Notes: generated by a model from the letters alone, not told the origin. Shown: positions 31,740 to 43,088, numbered from the stretch's first letter. The stretch is 64,000 nucleotides of DNA from Carya illinoinensis (GCF_018687715.1 NC_056766.1:23607501-23671500); one strand, 5' to 3'. A program made the numbers and translations.

Positions 31740-32150
31740 TTGCTGTTTGGTCATGATGGAGTAGATAGGGACCTTGAGACCATCAAAATGAAAATACCAT
31801 CTTTCCAAGGTAGAACAGACCCTGAAGCTTATTTAAAGTGGGAGAAGAAGATAGAGTTGATCTTTGATTGTCATAACTATTCAAAGGAGAAGAAAGTGAA
31901 GTTGGCAGTAATTGAGTTCGTTGATTATGCTATTATTTGATGGGATCAATTAGTGACCAATAGGGGGAGGAATTATGAGAGTCCTGTCAAGACATGGGGA
32001 GAGTTGAAAGCTCTCATGAGGCGAAGATTTGTACCTAACCACTACTATAGGGACCTTTACCAGAAATTACAAAATCTTACATAGGGGTCTAGGAGTGTGG
32101 AGGACTACCATAAGGAGATGGATGAGGGCACATCGCTTCTTAATGTCTAA
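31740..32150 (+). pseudogene. gypsy D gag fragment
   Basis: IKMKIPSFQGRTDPEAYLKW and KVKLAVIEFVDYA are the start of the retrotransposon gag domain. It is followed after a stop by RRNYESPVKTWGELKALM and a damaged remainder (to YHKEMDEG). The rest of gag and the zinc knuckle are missing. Confidence 0.72.
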
Positions 32151-33100
32151 ACAAACATGTGATAATTATTCGTGACAAAGGAGAGGTGATGACCGCAAGT
32201 GAGGATGATAGTGATGAGATACTCGAATTGGAGTATGCTAGTGATGATGATAGAGTAGAATACCCCGTAACAGGTGAGTCCCTTGTTGCCAGGCATGCTC
32301 TCAACACACAAATTAAGATGGACAATGCAGAGTAACAAAAGGAGAACATTTTCCATACTAGATGCAACATCAATAGCAAGGTATGTAGTATGATCATTGA
32401 TAAGGGGAGTTGTACTAATGTTGCTAGCACTACTTTAGTTGAGAAATTGAATTTACCTACCTTAAAACACTCTTAACCATACAATTTGTAATGATTGAAT
32501 GATTGTAGGGAGGTTAGGGTGGATAGACAAGTGTTAGTTACTTTTTCCATTGGAAAGTATCAAGATGAAGTGCTTTGTGATATTGTGCTTATTCATGCTG
32601 GTCATATCTTGTTGGGGAGGCCATGGTAGTATGATAAGAGAGTGATACATGATGGATTCAAAAACATGTACAGCTTTGTAAATGAGGGCAAAACAATCAA
32701 GCTTGCTCCTTTAACTCCAAGACAGGTCTATGAATACCAATTGAAACTGAAAAGTGAGGTTGCTCAAAAAAGAAAGAGTGAAAATGAGAGTGATAAAAAA
32801 AAGAAAGAGTGAAAAAGAGATTGAGAAAAAAAGAAAGAGTGAAAAAGAAAGAGAGTCTGCTGAGAGAAAAGGAAAGACAAAAGTGAGTTTGTATGCAAGA
32901 GAGAGTGAGGTTAAGAGGGCTTTCTTAGCAGATTGCCTTATGATTTTTCTTGTCTATAAAGAGTCTTATCTTAATCTTGATGAAACTAACCAGCCTCTTC
33001 CTACTTTGGCTGTTTCTTTATTGCAAGAGTTTGAGGATGTATTCCCAGAAAAAATGCCTAATGAGTTGCCACCCATTAGAGGCTTTGAGCACTAGATTGA
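32150..33100 (+). pseudogene. gypsy D protease and charged linker
   Basis: The protease motifs are CNINSKVCSMIIDKGSCTN and VASTTLVEKLNLPTLKHS, then VSFSIGKYQDEVL and HAGHILLGRPW. The active-site triad reads DKG rather than D(S/T/G)G. From 32754 the frame encodes a Lys/Glu/Arg repeat (KKERVKMR, KRKSEKEIEKK), then SLLQEFEDVFPEKMPNELPP, the normal entry to reverse transcriptase. Confidence 0.75.
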
Positions 33101-33899
33101 TTTTGTGCCCGGGGCTACTATTCCAAACCGACCAGCTTATAGAAGTAATCCAGAGGAGACAAAGGAGTTTCAGAGGCAAGTTGAGGATTTGATGAGCAAG
33201 GAATACTTGAGGGAGAGCATGAGCCCATGTGCAGTACCAGTGTTTCTAGTGCCTAAGGAGGATGAGACGTGGCAGATGTGCATTGATTGCAGGGCGGTTA
33301 ATAATATCACGATAAAGTATCACCATCACATTCCTAAATTAGATGATATGCTCAATGAATTGCATGGCTTATGTATTTTCAGTAAAATTAATCTTAAAAG
33401 TGGGTACCATCAAATTAGAATGAAAGAGGGTGATGAATGGAAAACTGGTTTTAAGACTAAGTATGAGCTTTATGAATGGTTGGTTATGCCATTTGGACTT
33501 ACAAATGCACCCAGTACTTTCACGAGATTAATGAACCATGTCCTACGTGCATTCATAGGTAAATTTATGGTTGTGTACTTTGATGATATCCTAGTGTACA
33601 ACAAGGACTTAAATGAACATATTGAGCATTTGATATATGTGTTTAATGTGTTGAGATGTCAAAAGTTATATGCTAATTTCAAGAAATGTACCTTTTGCAT
33701 GGAGAAAGTTGTTTTTCTTGGTTATGTTGTTAGTACAAATGGTACTGAAGTGGATGAAGAGAAAGTCAATGCCATTTGGGAGTGGCCAACACCAAAGAGC
33801 GTCACTAAGGTAAGAAGTTTTCATGGTTTAGCTAGCTTTTATCGGCGTTTTGTTAAAGACTTTAGCACCATTGCTGCACTACTCACTAAAGTCAATTAA
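33100..33899 (+). pseudogene. gypsy D reverse transcriptase
   Basis: This open frame of 264 codons carries the full set of RT motifs: [44 protein letters not shown], and the catalytic [13 protein letters not shown] near 33575. The connection region ([20 protein letters not shown]) ends at a frameshift near 33890. The RT itself looks intact, but it would have to be made without upstream gag and protease. Confidence 0.85.
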
Positions 33900-34449
33900 A
33901 AAGAATGTTGGGTTTCATTGGGGGGCTAATCAAGAGAATGCTTTTGCCACTATTAAAGAAAGGTTGTGCTCTACACCCATGTTAGCATTACCTGATTTTT
34001 CCAAAACTTTTGAGATTGAATGTGATGCCTTAGGAATAGGGATTGGAGCCGTTTTGATACAGGATAGGCGGCCGATCACCTTCTTTAGTGAGAAGCTAAG
34101 TGGGGCATCCCTGAAGTATCCTACTTATAACAAAGAGTTTTATGCTCTTATTCGTGCATTAGAGACTTTGCAGCACTACTTGTGGACTAGGGACTTTGTG
34201 ATCTACATCGATCATGAATCGTTGAAGCATTTCAAGGGTCAAGGTAAGTTGAATAAGAGGCATGCTAGATGGATGGAATACATTAAGACATTTCCATATG
34301 TCATCCGTTACAAGCAAGGTAAGGAGAATATTGTTGCTGATGCTTTATCTTGGAGGTATGTACTTCTTACTTCTATGAGTGCTAAAATGCTTGGGTTTGA
34401 ATATGTGAAAGACATGTATGCCAATGACGCTAACTTTTCTGATGTGTAA
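33850..34449 (+). pseudogene. gypsy D RNase H
   Basis: It overlaps the RT frame by one frame shift. It reads [38 protein letters not shown] and [12 protein letters not shown], and ends [16 protein letters not shown]. The usual catalytic CDAS reads CDAL. Confidence 0.82.
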
Positions 34450-35202
34450 TGGCATGTGATAAGGCAGCATTTGGCAAGTTTTACAAGTATGATGGTTACT
34501 TGTTTAAAGAAAACAAATTGTGTGTGCCTAGTTATTCTATGCGTGAGTTATTAGAGTGTGAGGCACATGGTGGGGGATTAATGGGACACTTGGTGTCAAG
34601 AAAACCTTAGACATGTTGCATGAATATTTCTTTTGACCTAAGATGAAAAGAGACATCAATCATATTTGTGGCAGGTGCATCACATGTAAAAAGGCCAAAT
34701 CTAAGGTTTTATCACATGGTTTATATACACCCCTCGTTCCTAGTGAGCCATGGGTAGACATATCTATGGACTTTGTTTTGGGGCTGCCTAGGACTAAAAG
34801 GGGTAGAGATTCTATTTTTGTGGTTGTGGATAGATTTAGCAAGATGACACATTTTATTCTATGCTATAAAATAAATGATGCCACAAACATAGCTGACTTG
34901 TTTTTCAAGGAGATAGTGCGACTCCATGGTGTGCCCAGGAGCATTGTTTCTGATAGGGATGTTAAATTCCTTAGCTACTTTTGAAAGGTGTTGTGGGGTA
35001 AATTAGACACTAAACTCTTATTTTCCACTACTTATCACCAACAGACTGATAGTCAGACTGAAGTAGTTAATATGATTTTAACTCAGTTTTTACGCATTGT
35101 TGTTCATAAGAATTTAAATACTTGAGAGGATTGTTTGCCATTTATAGAGTTTGTATATAATATAGAGTTTGCATATAATAGGATCATACATACTACTATG
35201 GT
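34450..35202 (+). pseudogene. gypsy D integrase, incomplete
   Basis: The HHCC zinc domain is split by stops (ECEAHGGGLMGHL, then [12 protein letters not shown]). The core start is [18 protein letters not shown], then [14 protein letters not shown] and [14 protein letters not shown]. The catalytic Glu region (TTYHQQTDSQTEVVN) is retained. Two Trp codons have become TGA (34982) and TGA (35123). A 21-bp tandem duplication gives FVYNIEFAYN near 35150. After NRIIHTTM the normal tail is replaced by minisatellite sequence. Confidence 0.78.
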
Positions 35203-35700
35203 GTATTTCCTTGGGGAAGGTTCGTTCTTTCACTCAGGGGAGCATTATCTCAGGGGAGCTTTCCCGAGTGAGGTGTATTTCCTCAAGGGAGGTTCGTTCA
35301 TTCCCTCAGGAGAGCATTTCCTCAGGGGTGTTTTTCCTGCACAATGTGTATTTCCTCAGGGGAGGTTCGTTCATTTCCTCAGGGGAGCATTATCTCTGGG
35401 GGGTTTTCCCGAGGGAGGTTCATTCATTCCCTCAGGAGAGCATTTCCTCAGGGGAGTTTGCTCGCACAAGGTGTATTTCCTCAGGGGTGGTTCACTCACT
35501 CCCTCAGGGGAGCATTTCCTTAGGAGAGTTTTCTCGCTCAAGGTGTGATTCCTCGCGAGAGGTTCTCTCATTCCCTCAGGGGAGCTTTCCCGCACGAAGT
35601 GTATTTCTTTCAGGGAGGTTTGTTCATTCCCTTAGGGGAGCATTCCCTCGCAAGGTGCGCTTCCTCGGGAGAGGTTCATTCATTCCCTCAAGGGAGCTTT
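35203..35700 (+). repeat. minisatellite, about 72-bp unit, seven copies
   Basis: The units begin GTGTATTTCCTCAGGGGAGG and contain TTCGTTCATTCCCTCAGGGG and AGCATTTCCTCAGGGGAG. Starts are near 35203, 35274, 35347, 35471, 35545, 35600 and 35653; the third unit carries an internal half duplication, and the later units are shortened to about 55 bp. Two plus frames stay open across most of the block, giving repeated SFIPSGEHFLRG and VRSFPQESISSGE peptides. This probably results from the repeat structure rather than selection. Confidence 0.85.
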
Positions 35701-35914
35701 GAAGTGATTGTAGTTGGAGACTATTCTTGCAAGCTTCCTGAAACAGACTTAGCATTCTCATTAACCAATAGGAAAACCAAATTTACAGATACAAGAAATC
35801 AGAAAAAAGACATAAGAAAGGCCTCGGTTGTCCTTTCTTCTTAGCATGCAGATTTGACGGAGCCCTAAAAAATGCATGTACAATGAATTTTGGGAGGCGA
35901 GACATCATTCCCAG

Positions 35915-35926
35915 CCTATATATAGG
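35915..35926 (+). promoter_or_regulatory. palindromic TATA box
   Basis: CCTATATATAGG is a perfect palindrome containing TATATA, about 215 bp after the end of the minisatellite. Confidence 0.45.
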
Positions 35927-36383
35927 CCTCCCCATCTTCGTTATTTGCCATCAATTCTCCCCTTATTCTTTTCAAGCATTCCAAAATTATGTCTCCCCTT
36001 CTTCCCCTTTGTGTTCACGTTGGCCTTTCTTGGCTTCGATGGGCACTCTGGCTCAGGGTTGGCCTTGTGATGCTAGATCTTGTAGTGAGCTTTAGCGAAG
36101 ATATGTGCATGGCAATTCCCTCGAACCTCCAACGGATGCCCTTCCTAAAGTCGTATTGTTCTTCATTACCAGGAGATGCTTGGAAAAGGAGGCATGCCGC
36201 CAGCCCGTTCAATGGGTTCCTTTGCCTCATAACTCCTCATGCAGTTCACTGTTCCTCATTACATCCTTGGTTGCCCTTGCATCAGGGGAGATTTCTGGCA
36301 TTCTAAGTCTACTCAGACCCAGACACTTCCTCTCCTACCCAGGGAGGAGTAGAAGGGGAGGCCCATGCCACACTCCACCCGCC

Positions 36384-36396
36384 GGGGGGGGGGGGG
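36384..36396 (+). repeat. G13 homopolymer
   Basis: A run of 13 G. A C16 run occurs at 43536-43551. Both are prone to sequencing error. Confidence 0.8.
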
Positions 36397-36754
36397 TGTG
36401 GACTTTATGGAGACCGCGGAGGGTCTTACCTTCAACTCGAGCTCTTCATTGCCCTTACTATTTAGGGGAGTCTACAGAGTTCAGGTTGACCTAGCCCCCC
36501 TTCGAGCAGATTCCTGTCCTACTTCCCCTCTGTAGTTCTGTGATGGTGCTTCTCTGGAGTTGCTATTTGGACTCCAAGAGTCGCTCCTTTTCTTTGTAGA
36601 CGGTATCGTACCCTGCCGAGCCCTACTTCCAATGGTCCGTAGCCTGCCGACTCTGACTTGGACTTTTGAGCTATTTTTGACTTTTGTCTCTCTTTGTATG
36701 GTTTCTCATTGTTATGATGTAGCCCTTTCATTGTAATTATTCTGGCAGTTGATG

Positions 36755-36760
36755 AATAAA
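36755..36760 (+). terminator. poly(A) signal
   Basis: AATAAA in GATGAATAAAATACTC, with an upstream TTGTAAT element. It fits the end of the unit with the TATA box at 35915. Confidence 0.35.
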
Positions 36761-36842
36761 ATACTCTTCTTTTTATGTTTTCCTATTCCATTATCTTTCT
36801 TTGCGATGCTTGCTTGTATCATGTATGCCCCTCATTGGCAGC

Positions 36843-38896
36843 TGTGACGCCCCCAAATCCCCATGCACGGACACGGGGAAATCGAGACATCCGGATGATG
36901 ACAACCCGGGTCACCACCCTATCGACGAGTGCCAAGTGTGTGCAAAAGCAACATATGTGCACGAAGAAACACGCAGCGGATAACAAAAGTCATATAACTA
37001 AGTACCAGAATTTTTCTTAACGTAATACAAGCTGTTTAAACATACGTAAATAAAATATTACAGAACACGAATATAGTTTTAAACCAAACTATAAAGCATA
37101 ACTTCGACTCAAAACTCCGGCGGAGCCGCATCCTCGGGCTCAGCCTCTTCCTCCTCTTCGAATCCTGCACCAAAATCTACGGAACCAAAAAGGTACCGCA
37201 GGTAAGCAAAACCCAAACACCACCAGATAAAAATATATAGAACTCAAACAATATGCATGAAGTGATGCCAATGCGCAAAACCCATAAAACATAATTTTCC
37301 ACACACACCAAAAATCCCATTTGGCCCAAAAACACCTCTTTTCCAAAAAACACGCCAAAAGTCACATTTGGCCTCTATAACCGTCTCAAACCAAAATCCA
37401 TTTTATCCGTATGCGCCATGACCTCCCCTAGGGGTCATCCGCACACCCTGGCTCCAGTGCCACACCGCAGAGTACCACCACGCATGTGACACCTAACGAG
37501 CGATGCCCAGTTCCACGCCCCGTGTGTTCGTAGCCAAGTATCCTCTAGCCCTCGCCAGCGAAGGGCCACGGAGTCGGTGCGTAGAGCGATGCCTGGTTCC
37601 GCGCCCGGCGGTTCGTAGCCAAGCAACCCCTAGCCCTCGCTCCCGTCGTCGCCTAGCGACAACCCAGGGGACATCACTCAGTTTATTCCCCTCCCGAGTG
37701 ACCAGAGGAGCTCTACCGGGATAATACCCCATCCCGGCTTGGGGTCGTGATACACACACACCCGTAAGTCCACTTACGCCAATACACAGGCTTTTCACAC
37801 TTAAACAAAAACACACGTGCATGCACCATGTAATGCCATATCAATGCACAAAAATAAACAACCATCCATAAATCAATAAAACAAGCAACTCCGTCCTCCA
37901 TCCATCTGACCCCCGAACTCCTCGGACTCAGTCCGGAATCAACCAACCAGCAGATAAAATTATTGAATGAGCAATATATTTTTAAATCTGAAAATAGGAT
38001 TTGGAAAATACTTACAGCGCTATATGGTATTTTTAGAAAGCTTGCGGTGTTGCAAATGGCGGAGAAAAAGCAACGTAACAGTGAAAATTCACTGTGTCTG
38101 TGGGTTGTAAAATACCCACTTTTGAACGGGGACAAACCAGGGCTTGGGATTGATAGAGAATGGTCTAAGGATGATTATGAAGCTATTGGAAGTGGTGGTT
38201 GGCCGTGGGTGGCGGCGGAAATGGAGGTTAAAGGCCGGATTTCCCAAAATGGAAAGCTAGCTCGTGGGAGCTGTTCCGGTGACTATTAAAGGTTGAAAAT
38301 GGGTGGGTTAGGATGGCAAGGGACCGGTGATGAAGTGGTGAAGAAATGGTGGCCGAAGGTGGAGCGACGGAGGCGGATCGGAGCAAAAACCGTGGGAGCT
38401 TTAAGGGCGTTTTCCGGCCAAACGGCTGGCCAGATGGGGCTGGGATTTGGTGGGGAGGAGCGCCGGAGGGAGGGGGTTCGAACGGTGGGGGCGGTGTGCC
38501 GCACGGCGGTGGGTTGGGGGTTTGGGTGGTTTACGGCGTGGGTGAGGAGAGAGAGGGAGAGAGCCGATCGGGAGGAGAAGGAGGAAGGAAAAGAAAAGAA
38601 AGAAAAAAGAGGAAAAGAAAAAGAAATAAGAAAAAGAAAAGAGAAAAAGGAAAAAAAGGAAAAAGGGAAAAAGAGATGTAGGAAAAAGATGAGGTCTAAT
38701 CCTCATTCCGGGAAAACAAAACAAATCCGCCGAAACGAGATTAAAAACAGTAAAACGACTAAAAGAAATAAAACACAATATCAAATAAATAAAAAAATAA
38801 TTTTAAAATGCAATAAATTAAAATAAATAAACTAATATATTAATTAAAATAAAAACAACCCTTCAGCGAAAATACACACGAAAGCGGGTCATCACA
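36843..38896 (-). mobile_element. solo LTR, 2054 bp, perfect TSD
   Basis: The borders are TGTGACGCCCCCAAATCCCC and AAGCGGGTCATCACA. Flanks GCAGC (36838-36842) and GCAGC (38897-38901) are identical. It contains no retroelement protein, only LTR-type sequence and a purine-rich tract near its right end. The strand is uncertain. Open frames at 38293-38826 and 37493-37822 are products of base composition. Confidence 0.88.
38548..38695 (+). repeat. polypurine tract
   Basis: About 150 bases are almost only A and G (GGAGGAAGGAAAAGAAAAGA and similar), inside the solo LTR. Low complexity gives Lys/Glu-rich open frames on the plus strand. Confidence 0.8.
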
Positions 38897-39028
38897 GCAG
38901 CGATGTGCAGGCTGCTTGTCGATACTGTGGCAAGTTGATAAGCTTTCTGATAACACCCCATCGAGTATGACTGACCCTTTACACTTAACGATATGCAAGA
39001 TCCCTTATAGCATAACTGGCCTGCGATC

Positions 39029-40285
39029 TTGTATGCAAGGCCCCCATTTCTTCAAGTGTTTGGAATTCCATGGGTGAGGGAGCTCGAGTCCCTCACTGAT
39101 CTTGAGATGATGAGAACGGAGCCAGTTACTAGCGGTTACCACATACGGGCCTTCCCATCGTGGTCTGAGCTTTCCTTTTTCTGGGTAGTAACCCCTGTTT
39201 GTTTCAGTACCAAGTCACCTACTCTGAAGGAGAGCAGCCTGACTCTCCTGTTGAAATACTATTACGCCTTTCTCTTGTTGCTTTCTGTTCATGTGGTCCC
39301 TTCTTCCCTTCTTTCTTCTAGGAGATCCAGTTCCTTTGCCAGTCTTCAATTATTGGAGCCTGAATTAAAGTGTTGTGCACGAAACGTTGGCATCTTGACT
39401 TCTACTGGGATTACTACTTCGTTTCCATAAGCGAGGGCAAATGGCGTCTCTCCGATGGGGGTCCAGACAGTCATTCGGTATGCCCAAAGCACACCCAGGA
39501 GCTCTTCAGCCCATGTCCCCTAATGCACTTTGAGCTTCTTTTTTAGAGTGGAGAGGAGAGCCTTGTTGGTCACCTTAGCCTGACCATTGGCTTGTGGGTG
39601 TTCTGGCGAAGAGTACTTTACTTTTATCCCAAGTTCCGCACACCATTCTCAGTAGTGGAGCAGTTGAACTGTTTCCCATTATCTGACACAAAGGTTTGGG
39701 GAATGCCAAACCTACATATTACCGATTTCCACAGGAACTTTGTGATGGTCCTAGAAGTGCTGCTTGCTAACGCTTCCGCTTCACCTGACTTCATGAAGTA
39801 GTCAGCCACTACCATCACGAACTTGGCTCCTCCTCTGGCCACTGGGAATGGGCCGATAAGGTCGAGGCCCCATTGGACAAAGGGCCAAGGGGTGGTGATT
39901 GACGTTAATTCCTCTAGGGGTCGTGCAGTACTGGCCGGTGTTCTTGGCACTTTGGGCATTTCCTTGCGAAGTCTTCAGCATCTTTGAGGGAATGGGGTGA
40001 ATAGTACCTAGCTCGGGTGACCTTTGAAGCTAGGGATCTTCCTCCTGTGGCTCCCTCAAAATCTCTCATGTATAAGACCCCATCCAACAAGGTGAACCAG
40101 GCTACTCTGTTTCTAACCTTTCGTGCTCCTTCTGCATTGCTGGGTAACTTGCAACCTTGCCCATAACTTGCAACCTTGCCCTTCTGTAGGAATTCCCTGA
40201 TATCTACCACCTGTTTAGGGGATGCTAAGTTGGCAATGAGTTGTTCGCTTCCAATGGGCGGGGTGTCAATTGTTCTGACCACCAT
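39029..40285 (-). pseudogene. element C integrase
   Basis: On the minus strand, CPKCQEHRPVL (zinc finger) leads to WPFVQWGLDLIGPFPVARGG with the first catalytic Asp, then FVSDNGKQFN with the second. The third, normally NGQAEVTN, reads ANGQAKVTN near 39590, so Glu has become Lys. The C-terminal part gives KLRPRWEGPYVV and HPWNSKHLKKWG, typical of Tat integrases. It is spread over at least three frames. The Glu-to-Lys change alone should abolish integration activity. Confidence 0.82.
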
Positions 40286-40678
40286 TTACTCTGGGAGAGG
40301 GAGCTCTTCCTGCCCTGACACAACTTTTTCCAATTAGTCTGCCTTCTGGTTTTCCCCCCTTAGGACTTGCTAGATGTGGAAGTATTAGAAGTGGTCGCGC
40401 CCACTGTAGACGAGTTGTAGGTACTTCTTCATATTTTCCCCTTTCATGGCGAACTACCCCAATACCTGGCTAACAGCCACCTGGGAGTCGGCTATTATTT
40501 CCACCTCCTCGATTTCCAGTAGTTGAGCAACCGTCATCCCTGCCAAGAGTGCCTTATTCATTGTTGGTTGCTCTAAAGTCTAGCTTGACCGCATAGTTAT
40601 GTTCCTCCCCTTGCTCTATTACTATGTGCACCCCACACCCCCACCAGCCTGGTAGGACGAGCTGTCTACATAGACCAG
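40286..40678 (-). pseudogene. element C archaeal-type RNase H
   Basis: AEALLAGMTVAQLLEIEEVE and IADSQVAVSQVLG are the extra RNase H of the Tat lineage, with the DSQ Asp intact. Stops and a TAG in place of Trp/Gln codons follow (QKAD*LEK). Confidence 0.68.
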
Positions 40679-41305
40679 TCAGGCTTTCCCTAGGGGTGCA
40701 GTCGGCATCTCTTCTGGGAAGCTGGTGAATTCCATGATGAAGTCAGCCAATACTTGTCCCTTGATCGTAGCACAGGGTTGGTACTCGATGTCAAATTCGC
40801 TGAACCTAATTGCCCACTTAGCAAGCTGGCCGGATGTGTTCGGCTTTTGCAGAATCTTTTTGAGGGGCAGGTTGGTTATTACTTTTAGTGGGTGGGCTTG
40901 GAAGTACGTCCTCATCCTTCTTACTGCAACCACAAGTGCGAACACCAACATTTCCATTCGCAAGTACCTGGCTTTAGCTCCTAGGAAGGCCCGACTCATG
41001 TAATAAACATGCCTTTGTCCTTCCTCTATGTCCCGGACTAGCACTGCCGAGGTTGCGTGTGGGGACACGGTCAAATACACAGACAAATCCTCTCTTGGTT
41101 TCATTTGGTTGAGGAGCAAGGGATGGGCTAGGTACTTCTTCAGGTCGAAAAAGGCTTCTTCGTAGGCCACATCCCATTCCTGGGCCTTCCTTAAAATCTT
41201 GAAAAAGGGTAGACACTGGTTGGTCGACAGAGTGATGAAGCAATTGAGGGCCACCACTCGGTCAGCTAGCCTTTGGACCTCGTGGAGGTTGCGGGGGGAA
41301 AGCAT
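40679..41305 (-). pseudogene. element C gypsy RNase H
   Basis: This open frame of 208 codons reads RLADRVVALNCFITLSTNQC (connection), LSVYLTVSPHATSAVLVRD, HVYYMSRAFLGAKARYL, then FSEFDIEYQPCATIKGQVLA and FTSFPEEMP. It is less damaged than the rest. Confidence 0.8.
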
Positions 41306-42166
41306 CCCTATTATTGCTTCAACCTTTTTGGGGTTTGCTTTGATCCCTCACTCAGAGACCATGACCGCCAAGAACTTCCCAGACTCTATCCCAAATATGC
41401 ACTTTGTTGAGTTGAGCTTCATCTGGTATTGTTGGAGAACCATGAAGGCCTCTCAGAAGTCTGCTAGGTGTAGCTCTGCCTTCTTGCTTTTCACCAACAG
41501 GTCATCCACGTACACCTCCATATTCCAACCAATCTGTTGCTTGAACTTTCGATTGACCAACCACTGGTAGGTGGCCTCGATGTTCTTAAGGCCGAACGGC
41601 ATATCTTTGTAGTAGTATAGCCCTTGGTTCGTGATGAAGGTTATCTTCTCTTTGTCCTTCGGACTCATTCTGATTTGATAGTATCGAGAGGAGGCATCCA
41701 TGAAGCTAAGGAGGAGGTGCCCTACAGTCGAGTCCACAATCAAGTCGATGCGGGGCTAAGGGAAGATGTCCTTTGGGCAAACTTTGTTCAGGTTGGTGAA
41801 GTCAACACACATCCACCACTTCCCATTAGCCTTCTTCACCAGGACTACATTGGAGAGCCATTCCGGGAAGTGTACCTCTCGGATGATTCCTACCGCCAAA
41901 GACGATCTACTTCCTCAACTATCGTCACATATTTCTTAGCACAAGCTTTGTCGTTTCTACTTGACTTTTTGGGCTATCGGATCGATGCAGAATTGGTGTT
42001 CAATGATGGAATTGTCTATCTCGAGCATCTCTTCCTGACTCCAAGCGAAGACGTCTTGGTGCTCGATGAGTAGGCATTTCAGGGCTTGCCTCAATCTGGG
42101 GTCTAGCTTGGTCCTGATTTGGATAGTTCGCTCCAGTCTCTGGCAATCGATCGAGACAAGTTCCAA
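41306..42166 (-). pseudogene. element C reverse transcriptase
   Basis: The N-terminal part is split. The open piece 41743-41453 reads MIVDSTVGHLLLSFMDASSR, TNQGLYYYKDMPFGLKN and MEVYVDDLLVKSKK, with YVDD intact. The preceding plus-strand shadow (41760-41950) still gives WCVDFTNLNKVCPKDIFP-like sequence in a different frame. The protease-RT linker (LRQALKCLLIEHQDVFAW) is at 42160-41960. Confidence 0.8.
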
Positions 42167-43088
42167 TGGTTTGTTGGGCTCAGCCTGCCACAGGGCCCCT
42201 TCGTCGCAAACTTCCTTATCCCATTTGGCCAGGTAGGGGGCAAAGGTGGTTTGGTATCCTCCCCCACTCCTCCAGCACTTGCGACTACCTTCACTTCGTG
42301 CCTCAACTCATAAGCGTAGCATTCTAGAGCTAGGACATGTTCACCACGGACCTCACCCAATCCCAGGTTAGTGGGAAACTTCATCTTGAGGTGGTAGGTG
42401 GAGGTTACAGCCCTCAGACTGTTCAGGGTTGGGTGCCTGACTATCGCGTTGTATGAGGAAGGAGCCATGACCACCAGGAAATCAACCATGGTTGTTGCGG
42501 TTTCGAGGCTTTCCTGGCTTGGATGGACAAGGTGATGACCCCCATTGGCTATACTATGTCGCTCATGAAGCCTTTGAGTGGTACGGGGGCCAGGCGTAAC
42601 CGGTCAGGGCTGATCCTCATTCTAACGAAGGCTTTCCAGAATAGGATATCCGCCTATCTTCCGTTATCGATCATGATTCTTTGGATCGTAAAGTTTTCCA
42701 CTTGCATTGTCACTACTATCACATCGCCATGTGGGTGAAGGATTCCCTCTTTGTCTTTTTCTTTGAAAGTTATTGTGGCTCCCCTAGAAATCGCTAGTGG
42801 ACTTCCTCGTAGCGTGCTCTCTAGGTTTGCACCCTTTGAGCCGACGAGGTGGTCCCCCCCCCCTCGCCACGGGTATCCTCCTGTGATTGTGTGAATCTCC
42901 CTGATCGGCCCTACTACCCTTGGCGTTGGCTTCTTCAAACCTCTCTCCTCGCTTTGCATCCCCTCGGGCTAGTTTCTGGTTGAGTACTTTGGTGCCATTC
43001 TTGTTGGTCCTCGGATCGACACCTCTGACTCAGCAGGTCCTCTTCCAACATTCTCTTCAAGGCATAGCAATCCACAACACTATGCTAG
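42166..43088 (-). pseudogene. element C protease and gag C-terminus
   Basis: REIHTITGGYP and ITFKEKDKEGILHPHGDVIV, then FTIQRIMIDNGR and, after a stop, ADILFWKAF, are the aspartic protease of Tat elements. The downstream piece 42489-42103 reads FLVVMAPSSYNAIVRHPTLN and AVTSTYHLKMKFPT. A C-rich run (42853-42863) and frameshifts separate the pieces. Confidence 0.75.

Larger units (their letters stand above)
30587..35202 (+). mobile_element. gypsy element D, 5' complete, 3' interrupted
   Basis: This plus-strand element is of the same family as A. Its order is LTR (30587-31390), PBS, gag, protease, charged linker, reverse transcriptase, RNase H and integrase. The integrase frame passes without a stop into a minisatellite at 35203. 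No 3' LTR or TSD was found. It is full of single-base lesions but keeps the complete domain order that A has lost. Confidence 0.85.
35701..36842 (+). other. promoter-to-poly(A) unit without coding sequence
   Basis: It has a TATA box at 35915-35926, pyrimidine-rich sequence after it, and AATAAA at 36755-36760, preceded by TTGTAATTATTCTGGCAGTTG. It looks like a retroelement LTR (U3-R-U5), with the minisatellite as upstream sequence, or like an antisense unit at the 3' side of Tat element C. No matching second LTR was found. Open frames here are short and unlike known proteins. Confidence 0.35.

Noticed and set aside
31393..35202. Possible endogenous pararetrovirus (Caulimoviridae)
   Set aside because: The domain order protease, RT, RNase H, integrase, with LTRs and an iMet PBS, is Ty3/gypsy; no movement protein or coat protein motif was seen.
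35203..35700. CRISPR-like array of repeats
   Set aside because: The units are contiguous and diverged, without unique spacers, and the window is plant nuclear DNA.
36105..36494. Open frames of 100-130 codons in the TATA-to-poly(A) unit
   Set aside because: Overlapping frames on the same strand give unrelated peptides with no domain, and a G13 run sits inside. They look like chance frames.
38293..38826. Open frame of 177 codons, Lys/Glu-rich, plus overlapping frames on both strands
   Set aside because: It lies wholly inside a solo LTR and is produced by a polypurine tract and GC-rich LTR sequence; no domain is recognisable.
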